Source of the DNA: Zymoseptoria tritici IPO323
Taxonomy: Eukaryota; Ascomycota; Dothideomycetes; Mycosphaerellales; Mycosphaerellaceae
Assembly (NCBI RefSeq): GCF_000219625.1
Contig: NC_018212.1
Location: 558,001 to 622,000 of the forward strand
Direction: 5' to 3'
DNA: 64,000 nucleotides
Notes under the pieces: generated by a model
What the model was told of the DNA's origin: nothing
Databases searched by the model: none
The model's input: the letters and a program-made list of their open reading frames with translations, nothing else
Part shown: piece by piece, positions 33,402 to 42,601 of the stretch
How positions within the stretch are numbered: position 1 is the first letter of the stretch
Layout of the letters: each line of letters begins with the position of its first letter
Position numbers and translations under genes: made by a program

Positions 33402-33779
33402 TGTAAGGATCCCCTTACGTAAGCGCAGTCTAGCCTTATCTCCCCTAAGCTAGGCCAACCTGGTTTCGAAGAACACAACAACGAGCTATCCTAGTTACGA
33501 AGAGCGCAACAGCGTACGGATTAAGGCAGTCCGATCTAGCTTGCCTCTTAATGCCTAACGATAAGGATCGAAGGGCTACGAAGGGACAGACGATCCCGCT
33601 TATGACGAGAGAAGTGAAGGATAGGGGAATAGAACCTAGCAGTAGCTGTGTATATAGCGAAGGAGGCTCTCCTCCTCCATTCCCTCCTTTAACGAATCGA
33701 GTCGTTACATTCTGAAACCTATTGTTCGATACTTCCCTACTTCAGTCTTTCCCTGCCTTATCACGAGGCAATCCTAACA
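33402..33779 (+). repeat. Gypsy B 3' LTR, uninterrupted
   Basis: 378 bp, TGTAAGGATCC...CCTAACA. It keeps the single unoccupied copy of the 14-bp target (33617-33630) that is duplicated around retroposon copy 2 in the 5' LTR. Confidence 0.93.
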
Positions 33780-34220
33780 ATTACTATAGCAGTGCTCTAT
33801 ACATTACGTACTAGCCTTTACGCAGCTACACTGCCGCTTCTAAGGATTGTAGCCGCCCTTACTACTATAGTTATAGCCGAGTCGTTAGCTTAGTAGTAGT
33901 CGCTATAATAGATTACTAGGCTCCTTATTGCGGCGGCGGTTATGTAGTGCTATAGCCTCGTCCTTAGTCTGTTGCGTAAGCCGTTCCGGTCTAGTTATCT
34001 TACGCTTAAGACGCTATAAGCCTTGTTATTGCTACTCGAGCTTGCGCTTATTAGTACGTATAAGGGGGTCGTATATCGTCGTCGCTGTAATCTTAGGTAG
34101 TAGCCGGCTACTCGGAAGGATCTACGCCTTCTCGAATATAGTGTAGTCTAGCGTAAGCGGCTAGTTATTAGCCTACCCTTTAAGATATAGCCCTAGCTCG
34201 TATAAATAAGGTATGCCGGT

Positions 34221-35043
34221 GGTCGGCGACGAGGAACACCTGTACGTGGTGCCGGCTACGAACCTGCGACGATACTGTCGTTGCAGAGCCAAGTTTCCTC
34301 CGGAGGATTGGAGAGGCCGTTGATCCCTCTTCCCTTACAACAACAACAACACGACCTAGAGGTACGCCTCCTATCGAAATATAAGCCACAACAGAACAAC
34401 GGCACGATTCGAACGAACAGCCCTCTACGCTACGAACGAGAAGAAGCAGTCCACTCTATCCTATACGCGCACCTCCTCGAAATCCGAATCGAAATCGCAT
34501 GTCCCTAGAGACGTCGTCGCCCTCGAAAGGAAGCATACATGCACTTTAAAGAGCTGGAACTCGGTAGAATCTATAACTCTGCGATCAACCTGCGTAGCTA
34601 TATACGTTTGGAAGCGGTATACAGTTCTACAAAGGCATATTAAGGATAAGAGAAGGCAGCGAGTTGGACAGCTGCTTTTGTACTGCTTTTGCACTGCATT
34701 TCGAATTCGCAGCGTGCGAAGCGGAAGGATCCGCTGAAAATTCTGCAAAAAGCTTGGCGCGAAAATTCTGCAGCCCTAGCTGCAGACAACGACACGCGAA
34801 AATTCTGCAGCCCCGGCTGCACGACACTCGTTAGATTTCCTTTGTTTTGCGCTGCTTTTAAAGTCCTTCGGTAGATTCTGCTTTGCAGATTCTACCTTAG
34901 GCACGGGGTTTTCCCCTAAGGTTAAAGAATACCGAAAGAATTTGATTGTAAATAGATCTACTGCCTTGCGCGCAAGGCCGTCCTACATAGTCTTAGACTC
35001 CGAAAGGACGTAAATGGAACAAACAAACAAACAAACAAACAAC
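34221..35043 (+). mobile_element. SINE-like retroposon copy 3 (head type I)
   Basis: 823 bp, flanked by AAGGTATGCCGGT (34208-34220 and 35044-35056). It starts GGTCGGCGACGAGGAACACC and ends in a (AAAC)n tail at about 35019-35043. It is in the opposite orientation to copies 1, 2 and 4 and is inserted in the MULE. Confidence 0.87.
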
Positions 35044-35144
35044 AAGGTATGCCGGTCTTAGCCCTAAAGGTATAAGTATATAGCGGTAGCTCGTCTATCT
35101 TCTTATGCTACTTCTACTTTATAATCTGCTAAGCGGTTATCTTT

Positions 35145-35969
35145 TGTTTGTTTTGTTTGTTTGTTTGTTCCATTTACGTCCTTTTGGAGTCTAAGACTAT
35201 GTAGGACGGCTTTGCCCTAAAGGCAAAGCAGTAGATCTAGTTACAATCAGATTCTTTAGTATTCTTTGACCTTAGGGGAGACCCCGTGCCTAAGGCAATG
35301 CTAAAGGACTTCAAAACTGCGCAAGACAAAGGAAATCAAACGAGTGTCGTTGTCTGCAGCCGGGGCTGCAGAATTTTCGCAGCCGGGGCTGCAGAATTTT
35401 CGCGCCAAGCTTTTTGCAGAATTTTCAGCGGATCCTTCCGCTTCGCACGCACGCTCAAATTTGAATGCAAAAGCAGTGCAAAAGCAGAAGCAGCTGTCCA
35501 ACTCGCTGTCTTCTCTTGTCCTTAATATGCCTTTGTAGAACTGTATGCCGCTTCTAAACGTTACAGCTACGCAGGTTAATCGCAGAGTTGTGGATTCCAC
35601 CGAGTTCCAGCTCTTTGAAGTGCATGTTTCCTTTCGAGGGCGACGACGTCTCTAGGGACATGCGATTTCGATTCGGATTTCGAGGAGGTGCGCGTATAGG
35701 GCAGAGTGGACTGCTTCTTTTTCTTCTTCTTCTTCTTCTTGTTCGTAGCGTAGAGGGCTATTCGTTCGAATCGTACTGTTGTTCTGTGCTTGTATTTCGA
35801 GGCGGATTTCGAGAAGGATTTCGGGCGGATTCGAGAGGCGGATTTCGAGAAGGATTTCGGGCGGATTCGAGAGGTTTTCGAGGAGGTTTCTTCCAGACTG
35901 TCTTAGTTTCCCTTCCGAGGAAGGTACTTACGACGGCCACCGCGTGAAGGTGCAGTCTGTTCGGCCGTC
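35145..35969 (-). mobile_element. SINE-like retroposon copy 4 (head type II)
   Basis: 825 bp, flanked by AGCGGTTATCTTT (35132-35144 and 35970-35982). It has the same head as copy 2 including the tandem 24-bp units (about 35800-35890). Near 35355-35405 it carries a duplicated palindromic unit (CAGCCGGGGCTGCAGAATTT) that copies 1 and 3 have differently spaced. It lies in the MULE transposase remains. Confidence 0.87.
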
Positions 35970-36727
35970 AGCGGTTATCTTTAGTGCTTCCTTATATACT
36001 ACGTTTACTACTCTATGCTAGAAGGGCTTACCTCTAAACTAAGTAGATGTAAGGCCCTTAGCCTTTATAAGCGACGCCTTATATCGATCGATAAGGTGCT
36101 CGTAATAGGGCTCTATAGTGTTAAAGAAGCTAAAGATGTCCTTACGTGCCGACTTAAGCTATGCCTTTAGACCGCTATATGCACCCTTATACGGTAAGGT
36201 TATTATAATGCTATAACTATATATGCTCTTAGTCTACGCCTTTACGCAGAACTCCTTCTCTTCCTTCTACTACTGTATTAGTAGATATGAGTTGCAGAGG
36301 TAGAGCTATGTTACCTTCTTAGCCGGTGTTAATAGCGTCTCCTTATCCGTAAAGGAGCCTATAAGGGGTAGCTTAGCGCTAGCCTTATAGACGTCGCACT
36401 ATAATTCGAATTTAGCTAGTATTGTAGCATTAAGGCAGGCTCTATATCCTTTAAGCTATTGTTTAGTAACCTTCTTACGTACAGTCGTCGCCTTCTTACT
36501 AAGGACTCTAGGCACTACATTAACACTAAACTTCGTATTAGCGTTGCTCTTAATAGCGACGTTTATGTGCTATATATAGAGCCGGTGTCGCACTCTAGGA
36601 AACACCGCTTTAAATAACTTCTACATCTGCCGGTTACGGTCGTATATTATATACGATAGCTCGTCGATACTATGCTCTTCTAGATACCGTTTAATCTGCT
36701 GCTATGCCTATATAAAGCCCTCCTTAG

Positions 36728-37538
36728 GGTCGGCGACGAGGAACACCTGTACGTGGTGCCGGCTACGAACCTGCGACGATACCGTCGTTGCAGAGCTAAG
36801 TTTCCTCCGGAGGATTAGAGAGGCCGTCGATCCCTCTTCCCTTACAACAACAACAACAACACGACCTAGAGGTACGCCTCCTATTAAAACACAAGCTACA
36901 GAACAACAGCACGATTCGAACGCCCTCTACGCTACAAACGCTACAAACAAGAAGAAGAAGAAGAAGCAGTCTACTCTGCCCTATATGCGTACCTCCTCGA
37001 AATCCGAATCGAAATCGCATGTCCCTAGAGACGTCGTCGCCCTCGAAAGGAAGCATACATGCACTTTAAAGAGCTGGAACTCGGTAGAATCTACAACTCT
37101 GCGATTAACCTACGTAGCTGTATACGTTTAGAAGCGGCATACAGTTCTATAAAGGCATATTAAGGATAAGAGAAGGCAGCGAGTTAGACAGCTGCTTTTG
37201 CACTGCTTTTGTACTGCTTTTGCACTACGTTTCGAATTTGCAGTATGCGTGCGTGCGAAGCGGAAGGATCCGCTGAAAATTCTGCAAAAAGCTTGGCACG
37301 AAAATTCTGCAGCCCTGGCTGCAGACAACAGACAACGACACTCGTTCGATTTCCTTTATCTTGCATTTGTTTAAAGTCCTTTGGCATTGCCTTAGGCACG
37401 GGGTCTCCCCTAAGGTTAAAGAATACTAAAAGAATTTGATTGTAAATAGATCTACTACCTTACTTGCAAGGCCGTCCTACATAGTTATAGACTCCAAAAG
37501 GACGTAAATGGAACAAACAAACAAACAAACAAACAAAC
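36728..37538 (+). mobile_element. SINE-like retroposon copy 5 (head type I)
   Basis: 811 bp, flanked by AAGCCCTCCTTAG (36715-36727 and 37539-37551). It has the same head as copies 1 and 3 and a (AAAC)n tail at about 37512-37538. It interrupts the MULE transposase frame exactly; removing it and one target copy rejoins the reading frame. Confidence 0.88.
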
Positions 37539-38901
37539 AAGCCCTCCTTAGTCTCGTCCGGCATAAGGACGTAGAGTATAGGTAGGTAGATGCCGGTACG
37601 TATGCGAATAACTACTATTATAAGGGGGATGCTATATCGTTGCGTCTTATATATATAGTCTACGAGCTATACGTCGCTGTTATCCTTAAAGATCTATAGT
37701 AGTTGTAGATAGTACTATGCTAATCCTCGGAGGTTGTTAGCACGATCCTTTAGAGGCTTACTATGCTAGTAGCCCTTATCTTCTAGCGTTTTTAATACCC
37801 TCTTAACTAGCGTAAGGCTATCTAGCTGCTTTAATCGGAGGGCATACTATGCGTTATAAACATCGCGAGTTAGCTATAGAGTTATAGAGTTACTGCTAAA
37901 CTACTTCTTATATTAGTAACGGTACTCCTTCGCGGATATACTAGCCTTACGTATGTTAGCGAGAAACTCGAGCATCTTAGCTCCTCGACCTTTACGGCGA
38001 TATAGTAGTAGTCCGATAGCCTTACTACTAGCGTAGTTATAGACTAGAAGGCGACTAAGGGATATCTTCTACTTAGAGCTAGCCGACTTCCTATTAACCT
38101 TCGACACTATTACCGACATAGTGTAGCTAGTCTTCTTTAAGGACGACTCGCGTATAATAGTAATGCTAGCGGCATCGAGTCCTACCCTTCTCTTAACTAT
38201 GTTAGCGTTACTAACACCCTTCGCACAGATCTACCTCTAACTAATAATAATACCGCCCTTCTTATCCGGCCCCTTCGAATAAATAGCCTCCTAGCTAGTC
38301 TCCTTAGTATAGTTGTAGAGCTATACTTTAGTAGCTTCCTATAAAGGGAATCGGAGCCCTTCGACGACTAGCGGAGCAATAGCATTAAAATAAGATGCGC
38401 GGTAACTACTACCGCCGATTAAGAAGGCGCTCTTATCGACCTAAATCCGCGCGGCGGTAACGCTCTAAGAAACAATAATACTACCGGCGGCGGTAACGCT
38501 CTTAGAAATAATAACACTACCGGCGCTAGCTTCTTTAATATTACTACCCTTATCGATATCCTTCCGCTAACTAATTTCCTTATAGATACCGCGTATCTCG
38601 CGCTCCTTTAATACCTCTTCCTTCTCCTATAGCTCTAGTATGTCGAACTCCTCCTACGGCATATTACTATTATCCTTATCCTTATCCTTATTAAGAAACG
38701 CGCGTTCGTAGGTAGACGGCGGCGCGGCGGTAGAGCTAGCTATAGCGGTAGTAGTAGAGCCGGATATAGCAGAAACAATAGGAGGCATAGTATACTACGG
38801 CGACGACGAGGGTATAGGATAGCGATTAAAACGCGTCTAAGATTACTACAAAAATAGGTAAGAAACGCGATACGCGTAGATTCGAGTCCCGTGTACGTAA
38901 C

Positions 38902-38950
38902 TAGCTAAGGCTATAAATAAAAATGAGTAAGGCTATAATTAACAACGGGG
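38902..38950 (-). repeat. MULE terminal inverted repeat, right
   Basis: Reverse complement of the left terminal repeat with two transitions. It ends with GGGG against the target duplication at 38951-38958. Confidence 0.85.
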
Positions 38951-41340
38951 GTCTAGTAGAACCTCTCCTATATACGAAGATTAGTACCTAGCGACGACTA
39001 CCCTACATACGCCCTATCTAAGCAAGTATCGCTATGTCCTCTAGCATAGATTAGTACGCTGTCCGAACTACTTTCTAGGTCCTATAGGAACGTTGTATGC
39101 GTATGCTTAAGGGATACACCGTGTCGATTAGCCTATTTCCTCGTATTAAGGCTATTAACCTAAGGTAAGAAATAAGCGGTTAACACTACGACGCATTCGG
39201 ATTCTATATTTGAAGCCTACTAGAAGAGAGGGCTATGCTATGTACGGGCTACGCTATATACGGCTTAATGTCGAGGATCCTTCTACAACTACTACTACTT
39301 CTATAGCTAATATTATTACAACTAGTAGTTACAACGAGGTGTTTAATAGCTTAAATTTATCGTATTAATTATATCTATTAGCCCTAAGCAGCTTAAAGTC
39401 GTTGCCTTAATGTTATACGTATTAGTAGCTTAGAGGATTTAGCTACTTATGCACCGGCCCTTTAACCCCCCCTTAACATAAAGGGCAGTTTAAACACTAC
39501 TACTAGCTTCTTCTTTACTACACGACGTTTAGCTAGCTATGCTTTGCGTACAGAGGCTTAGAGGTCTATATTTAGCTATAAATTAACCTCCTTATGCTCC
39601 TTCTAAGCAGCCTTCTTAGCCCTCTTTTATGCCGCCTTAAAGAGCCTGTCTGCCTTAGCTTGTATCCGCTCTTTAGCTCTTAATTAATTATCTACCTTCT
39701 TCGCAATAGCGTTAGCTTCCTTCTACTTCTTCTTAGTAACCTTCTTAGCCTCCTTAGTAGCTATAAGCTCTATACTAGCTTATAGTTTAGCCGGTAAATA
39801 GAACTAAGCTGCTTAGCCTTATAGTAGAGCTAGTAATAGCTTGCTACGTTGTCGCTTCTGCTTCTCGTTCTTAAAGGACTAGCGTAGGCTACTACACTCG
39901 CTCTTAAGTAGCTAATTCTACGTCTATATATATATAAGGGTGTTAGTAAGCTTCTAAATCGCCCTGCGTTCCTTCTTATTCTTAGGCTTCTTTAATACGC
40001 TCTTTATTAGCCGTCTTGTCTCCCGCTAGTTGTTAGAGATAATAGAGGTGTCTATGCCGGCGGTAGAGGGTCTAGCGGTGCTTAGCCTTAAATCGTCGTT
40101 ATCGTTATTAGCGGTGCCTAGCCGAGAGCTATTACTAAAGTAGATGTGTTTGCCCTTAGGCTCTTAAAACTTCTTTAATACTAGCGAGGGATCTAGTAGA
40201 TAAAGGCTAGTCTTGCGGAAGCTAGAAGCAATATTAGCTAGTATAAACGCCTTCTTATAAGCTAGCTAGAAGAGCTGGAAGAAGTTACGCTTTGTAACTA
40301 CTAATAGCCCTTTAGACTACTAGATAAAGCGTAATAGCTAAGAACTATAGTAGCTAGATAGTGCACCGAAGACACTAATATCTAGAGGTTGTAGGCGGTA
40401 TGTTAAATAAGGTAGAAACACTACAACGAAGATGCGGTGTTTTATATAGAACTGTAAGAACGCTATGTTTACGTATAATCCATAGCCGTTAATAATAAGT
40501 AGTCTATAGCCTCTACCTGCCTTCTACCTCGTTTAAGGCTCGAATATCTTCGTAAGCTAATAAAGTCTAAGGCTATTGTTAGTCTAGCCGTTTAGTAATA
40601 ATGCGAAGAAGGTATAGTGCTCTTTAATATTAAAGTCCTATAGCTACGAGGACTAGATGTTGCTAGTTACTACCTTATATATTAATGCCGGTAGTAGTAA
40701 GGTTAGGTTAGTATAGATATACGCTATTAAGGTAATCTATTTACGACTGCCGTCTTAAATGTTGCTAATAAGCCGGCCTAAGAGGAAGTAATCCTTTGTA
40801 AATACCCGTCGTAACTTCTAAAGTATACTAATTAAGAAGCCCTTCTCGTCTATATTATAGGTATTATAAGTCTTAATATTATACTACTCCTTCTTGCTTT
40901 TAATTATGTCGAAGTAGGCCTTATATTGCCTTAAAGAGTCCGCCTTCTTCCTACTCTTATCTAGTAGATTAAGGTATCTCGAATTAATGTGCTTCTTATG
41001 CCTTCTTACAAACCGTCGTACCTATTTCCGCTCTAGCCTAACCTTCGTAATATCGTAAACGAAGGTAAGAACTATTGCCGGTGTCGGTAGAATGCCTCTA
41101 CGTATAAGGGTGTCGATATAGGCTACGAGGGTGCGCTCTTGTTAGTATAATAAAATCGAGTTATTCTTATCGCGTTAGGTACGAGATTCGTTAACCTTGC
41201 GCTATCGTCGAGATAAAGTGCTACGATAGACATTATGCTTCGTCGCAATTTCTAAAATATTCTTTACCTCTGCCTCTTTTAGCTCCTTTAATGCATCGTC
41301 TATCGGAGCTATAGTTATAGTGTGTTAATTCGTGGAAGAT
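38951..41340 (-). mobile_element. pogo/Fot1-like (Tc1-mariner superfamily) DNA transposon remnant
   Basis: The right end lies near 41340, about 270 bp before the small secreted protein gene. The element contains a RIP-damaged transposase on the minus strand. Its left end is uncertain. The sequence just before the MULE (TTCCACCATTAATGTGC from about 18076) resembles the inverted right tip (TTCCACGAATTAACACAC) with one gap, and most mismatches are transitions. If that is the left tip, the MULE inserted about 27 bp inside this element. No clean TA duplication could be fixed. Confidence 0.6.
39450..41310 (-). pseudogene. pogo/Fot1-type transposase pseudogene (CENP-B HTH plus DDE)
   Basis: The frame is readable on the minus strand from near 41307. 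An N-terminal HTH gives LEIATKHNVYRSTLSRR. A CENP-B-type HTH follows (YIDTLIRRGILPTPAIVL), then RRHKKHINSRYLNLLDKSRK and YNTYNIDEKGFLIS, where the first catalytic Asp lies. Later come RLLIINGYGLYVNIAFLQFY (the second acidic position reads Asn), RLQPLDISVFGALSSYYS and SFRKTSLYLLDPSLVLKKF. This order is diagnostic of pogo/Fot1 transposases. Many TAG codons and the Asp to Asn change make it inactive. The long Lys-rich minus-strand stretch continuing to about 39450 is probably its C-terminal tail. Confidence 0.8.
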
Positions 41341-41606
41341 TAGCTAACATTATGGATTTCGACGTTCTCGAAATTCGAGCGTGCACAGCGTGGCCCGTGC
41401 ACAGCTTGGCCCTCTCTTCTATTCCTTCGCTGCCCTCAACCTTTCTCTTCGCAATCTGCCTCCACGTTCATCTCCTCATCGTACCTCGGGCTTTATCCTA
41501 CCTTCAAGTCATCTCCATCTGCTCCTGGCTACCCGCAAGCCATTCTCTCCTCGTCCTTTCCCCAAAACCATTGCCACGGCCAACACCAATCCCAAGACAT
41601 TCCACC

Positions 41607-41951
41607 ATGCAGCTCAAGACCTACCTCCTCATCGCCGCAACGACCATGTCAGCCGCAGTCGAAGCCCGAGCCCTGAACGTCCGAACGCAATGCATCATTC
41701 CCTCAACTCTACCCACTGGTGGGGGCGCCGCAAAGGATGTCTGCGTCGGGGCCGGGGGCCGCTTCGTGAGTCATGGCTTTGTCGAACGTGCCTTTCATGT
41801 TGGCTGACCTCCTTCTCCTCCTCTCCGACAACAGCTCGGCCAAATCTACTGCTGCATCGAAGTTCACGACTATGTGGACTTCTACAAGGAGGCTTGCCTC
41901 GAGGAGGGGGGAAATCCGCAGTACGCTTCTCAAGGCCCGGACTGCTATTAG
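41607..41951 (+). CDS. Small secreted cysteine-rich protein (candidate effector)
   Basis: Two exons, 41607-41765 and 41835-41951, with a 69-bp GT...AG phase-0 intron, encode 91 residues. Residues 1 to about 20 form a signal peptide (LKTYLLIAATTMSAAVEA). The mature part of about 70 residues has six cysteines at 29, 46, 59, 60, 74 and 90, that is C-x16-C-x12-CC-x13-C-x15-C, which could form three disulphides. It has no recognised domain, no GPI-like tail and is mildly acidic. Size, secretion signal and even cysteine count fit the class of fungal effector or antimicrobial-type secreted proteins. That is a class resemblance, not a demonstrated role. The Met at 41607 is preferred over upstream in-frame codons because the signal peptide begins there. 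It sits about 270 bp from a RIP-mutated transposon nest. Confidence 0.75.
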
Positions 41952-42601
41952 GATTGGTTGCGGGAAATTGTTTGGGGTCCTGTGCTGGTACCAGAGATGG
42001 CGGGTGGGAGTGAGGAGAGGTCATTGGGCTGTCCGTGGGTTCGTCGCAGTGTTCCGTAGCGCGTCCATGCATTCAAGACGGACAAGAGTTTGCTTGTGAA
42101 CGGGTGGAAGGCTTGGTCGTGATTTGGATCTTCAAACGACGCTCTGTGGCTTCGACTTCTCAATTCAAAATTGCTTCCAAGTTTTCATGCAAGGTTCACC
42201 TGAGCATCTCTCATCAGATCGGATTTTCGCTTCTGGTGAGAAGGTGCCAGTGTGAATATTGATGGCTGTCTCCATCAAATCCGTCAGCAATTTGATGGGA
42301 GATCCATGAAACCGGTTCCCTCTGGTTCGGCTTGATCGCCCCGTCCGTTCACCGATTCTCCGCCTCCGTCCATCGTCACTCCTCCCGAATAGTCTCACGT
42401 TTTCGATGTATTTCTCCTTCTCCTTCTCCCTCTCGCACCACTTCTCACAATCACCGGTATTCATTAATTGGCCTCTCGCTGTCGACACACTACGCGCCGG
42501 ACAGACTCCCCCACAGAACTGATCAGCAAAGGCCAATTCAGCAGATCCATCGACTTCCACCTCATCCCGGCAGAAGGCAAATCCACTCCTCGATCCCGGC
42601 C
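41952..42601. other. Intergenic region
   Basis: About 650 bp between the secreted protein gene and the membrane protein gene. Pyrimidine-rich stretches near 42400-42440 suggest a fungal promoter or 5' UTR. No further gene is seen. Confidence 0.45.

Larger units (their letters stand above)
25989..33779 (+). mobile_element. Gypsy B: Ty3/Gypsy chromovirus with antisense extra ORF, RIP-mutated
   Basis: Spans 7791 bp including an 835-bp retroposon insertion (element plus duplicated target) in its 5' LTR, so the original element was 6956 bp. The LTRs are both 378 bp once the insertion is removed, begin TGTRAGGATCC and end CCTAACA. The target duplication ATTAC is perfect (25984-25988 and 33780-33784). 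The polypurine tract GGGGGGAGGGGGGCAA abuts the 3' LTR at 33402. Domain order is gag, protease, RT, RNase H, integrase, chromodomain. About 1.4 kb separates the chromodomain from the 3' LTR, unusually long, and holds the remains of an antisense ORF. The element is inserted in the MULE and is distinct in sequence from Gypsy A. Confidence 0.92.
33785..38788 (-). pseudogene. MULE transposase pseudogene, interrupted by retroposon copies
   Basis: Reading the minus strand from an ATG at 38788, one frame is recognisable through 37552. It continues after skipping retroposon copy 5 (from 36727), and sequence collinear with the element resumes beyond copies 4 and 3. Around 37840-37560 it reads NNLRGLA, then an (I)FKDNSDV block followed by Y-KTQRYSIPL. 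The next piece holds MPDETKEGF, QQIKRYLEEHSIDELSYII and VFPRVRHRLYI. This is the ordered pattern of MULE transposases: the first catalytic Asp region, the EE(T)..W segment, the D(R) region and the H.NV segment. TAG codons sit where Trp or Gln is expected (before YY, after KDNSDV), as RIP produces. Frame and exon ends further 3' were not resolved. It is non-functional. Confidence 0.65.
18109..38950 (-). mobile_element. Mutator-like DNA transposon (MULE), heavily nested and RIP-mutated
   Basis: The ends are 49-bp inverted repeats differing at two positions, both C/T, flanked by an 8-bp target duplication (GTCTRGTA). Subtracting the younger insertions leaves about 3.5 kb of original element in seven pieces: 18109-18544, 24825-24940, 25762-25988, 33785-34220, 35057-35144, 35983-36727 and 37552-38950. 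The transposase is on the minus strand, starting near 38788, and reads as a MULE-type protein despite RIP stops. The retroelements and retroposons inside it all carry their own target duplications, so the insertion order is partly recoverable: the MULE is older than everything inside it. A (TA)n tract lies near 18290-18310 in the left arm. Confidence 0.8.

Noticed and set aside
38860..38900. tRNA-like box B (GATTCGAGTCC) near the right MULE end
   Set aside because: Only a T-arm-like motif is seen. No acceptor or anticodon stems could be folded and the region is RIP-altered, so it was not called a tRNA gene.
18545..41340. CRISPR-like or satellite array in the repeat region
   Set aside because: The repeats are explained by LTRs, inverted ends and dispersed retroposon copies; there is no regular spacer structure and the organism is a fungus.
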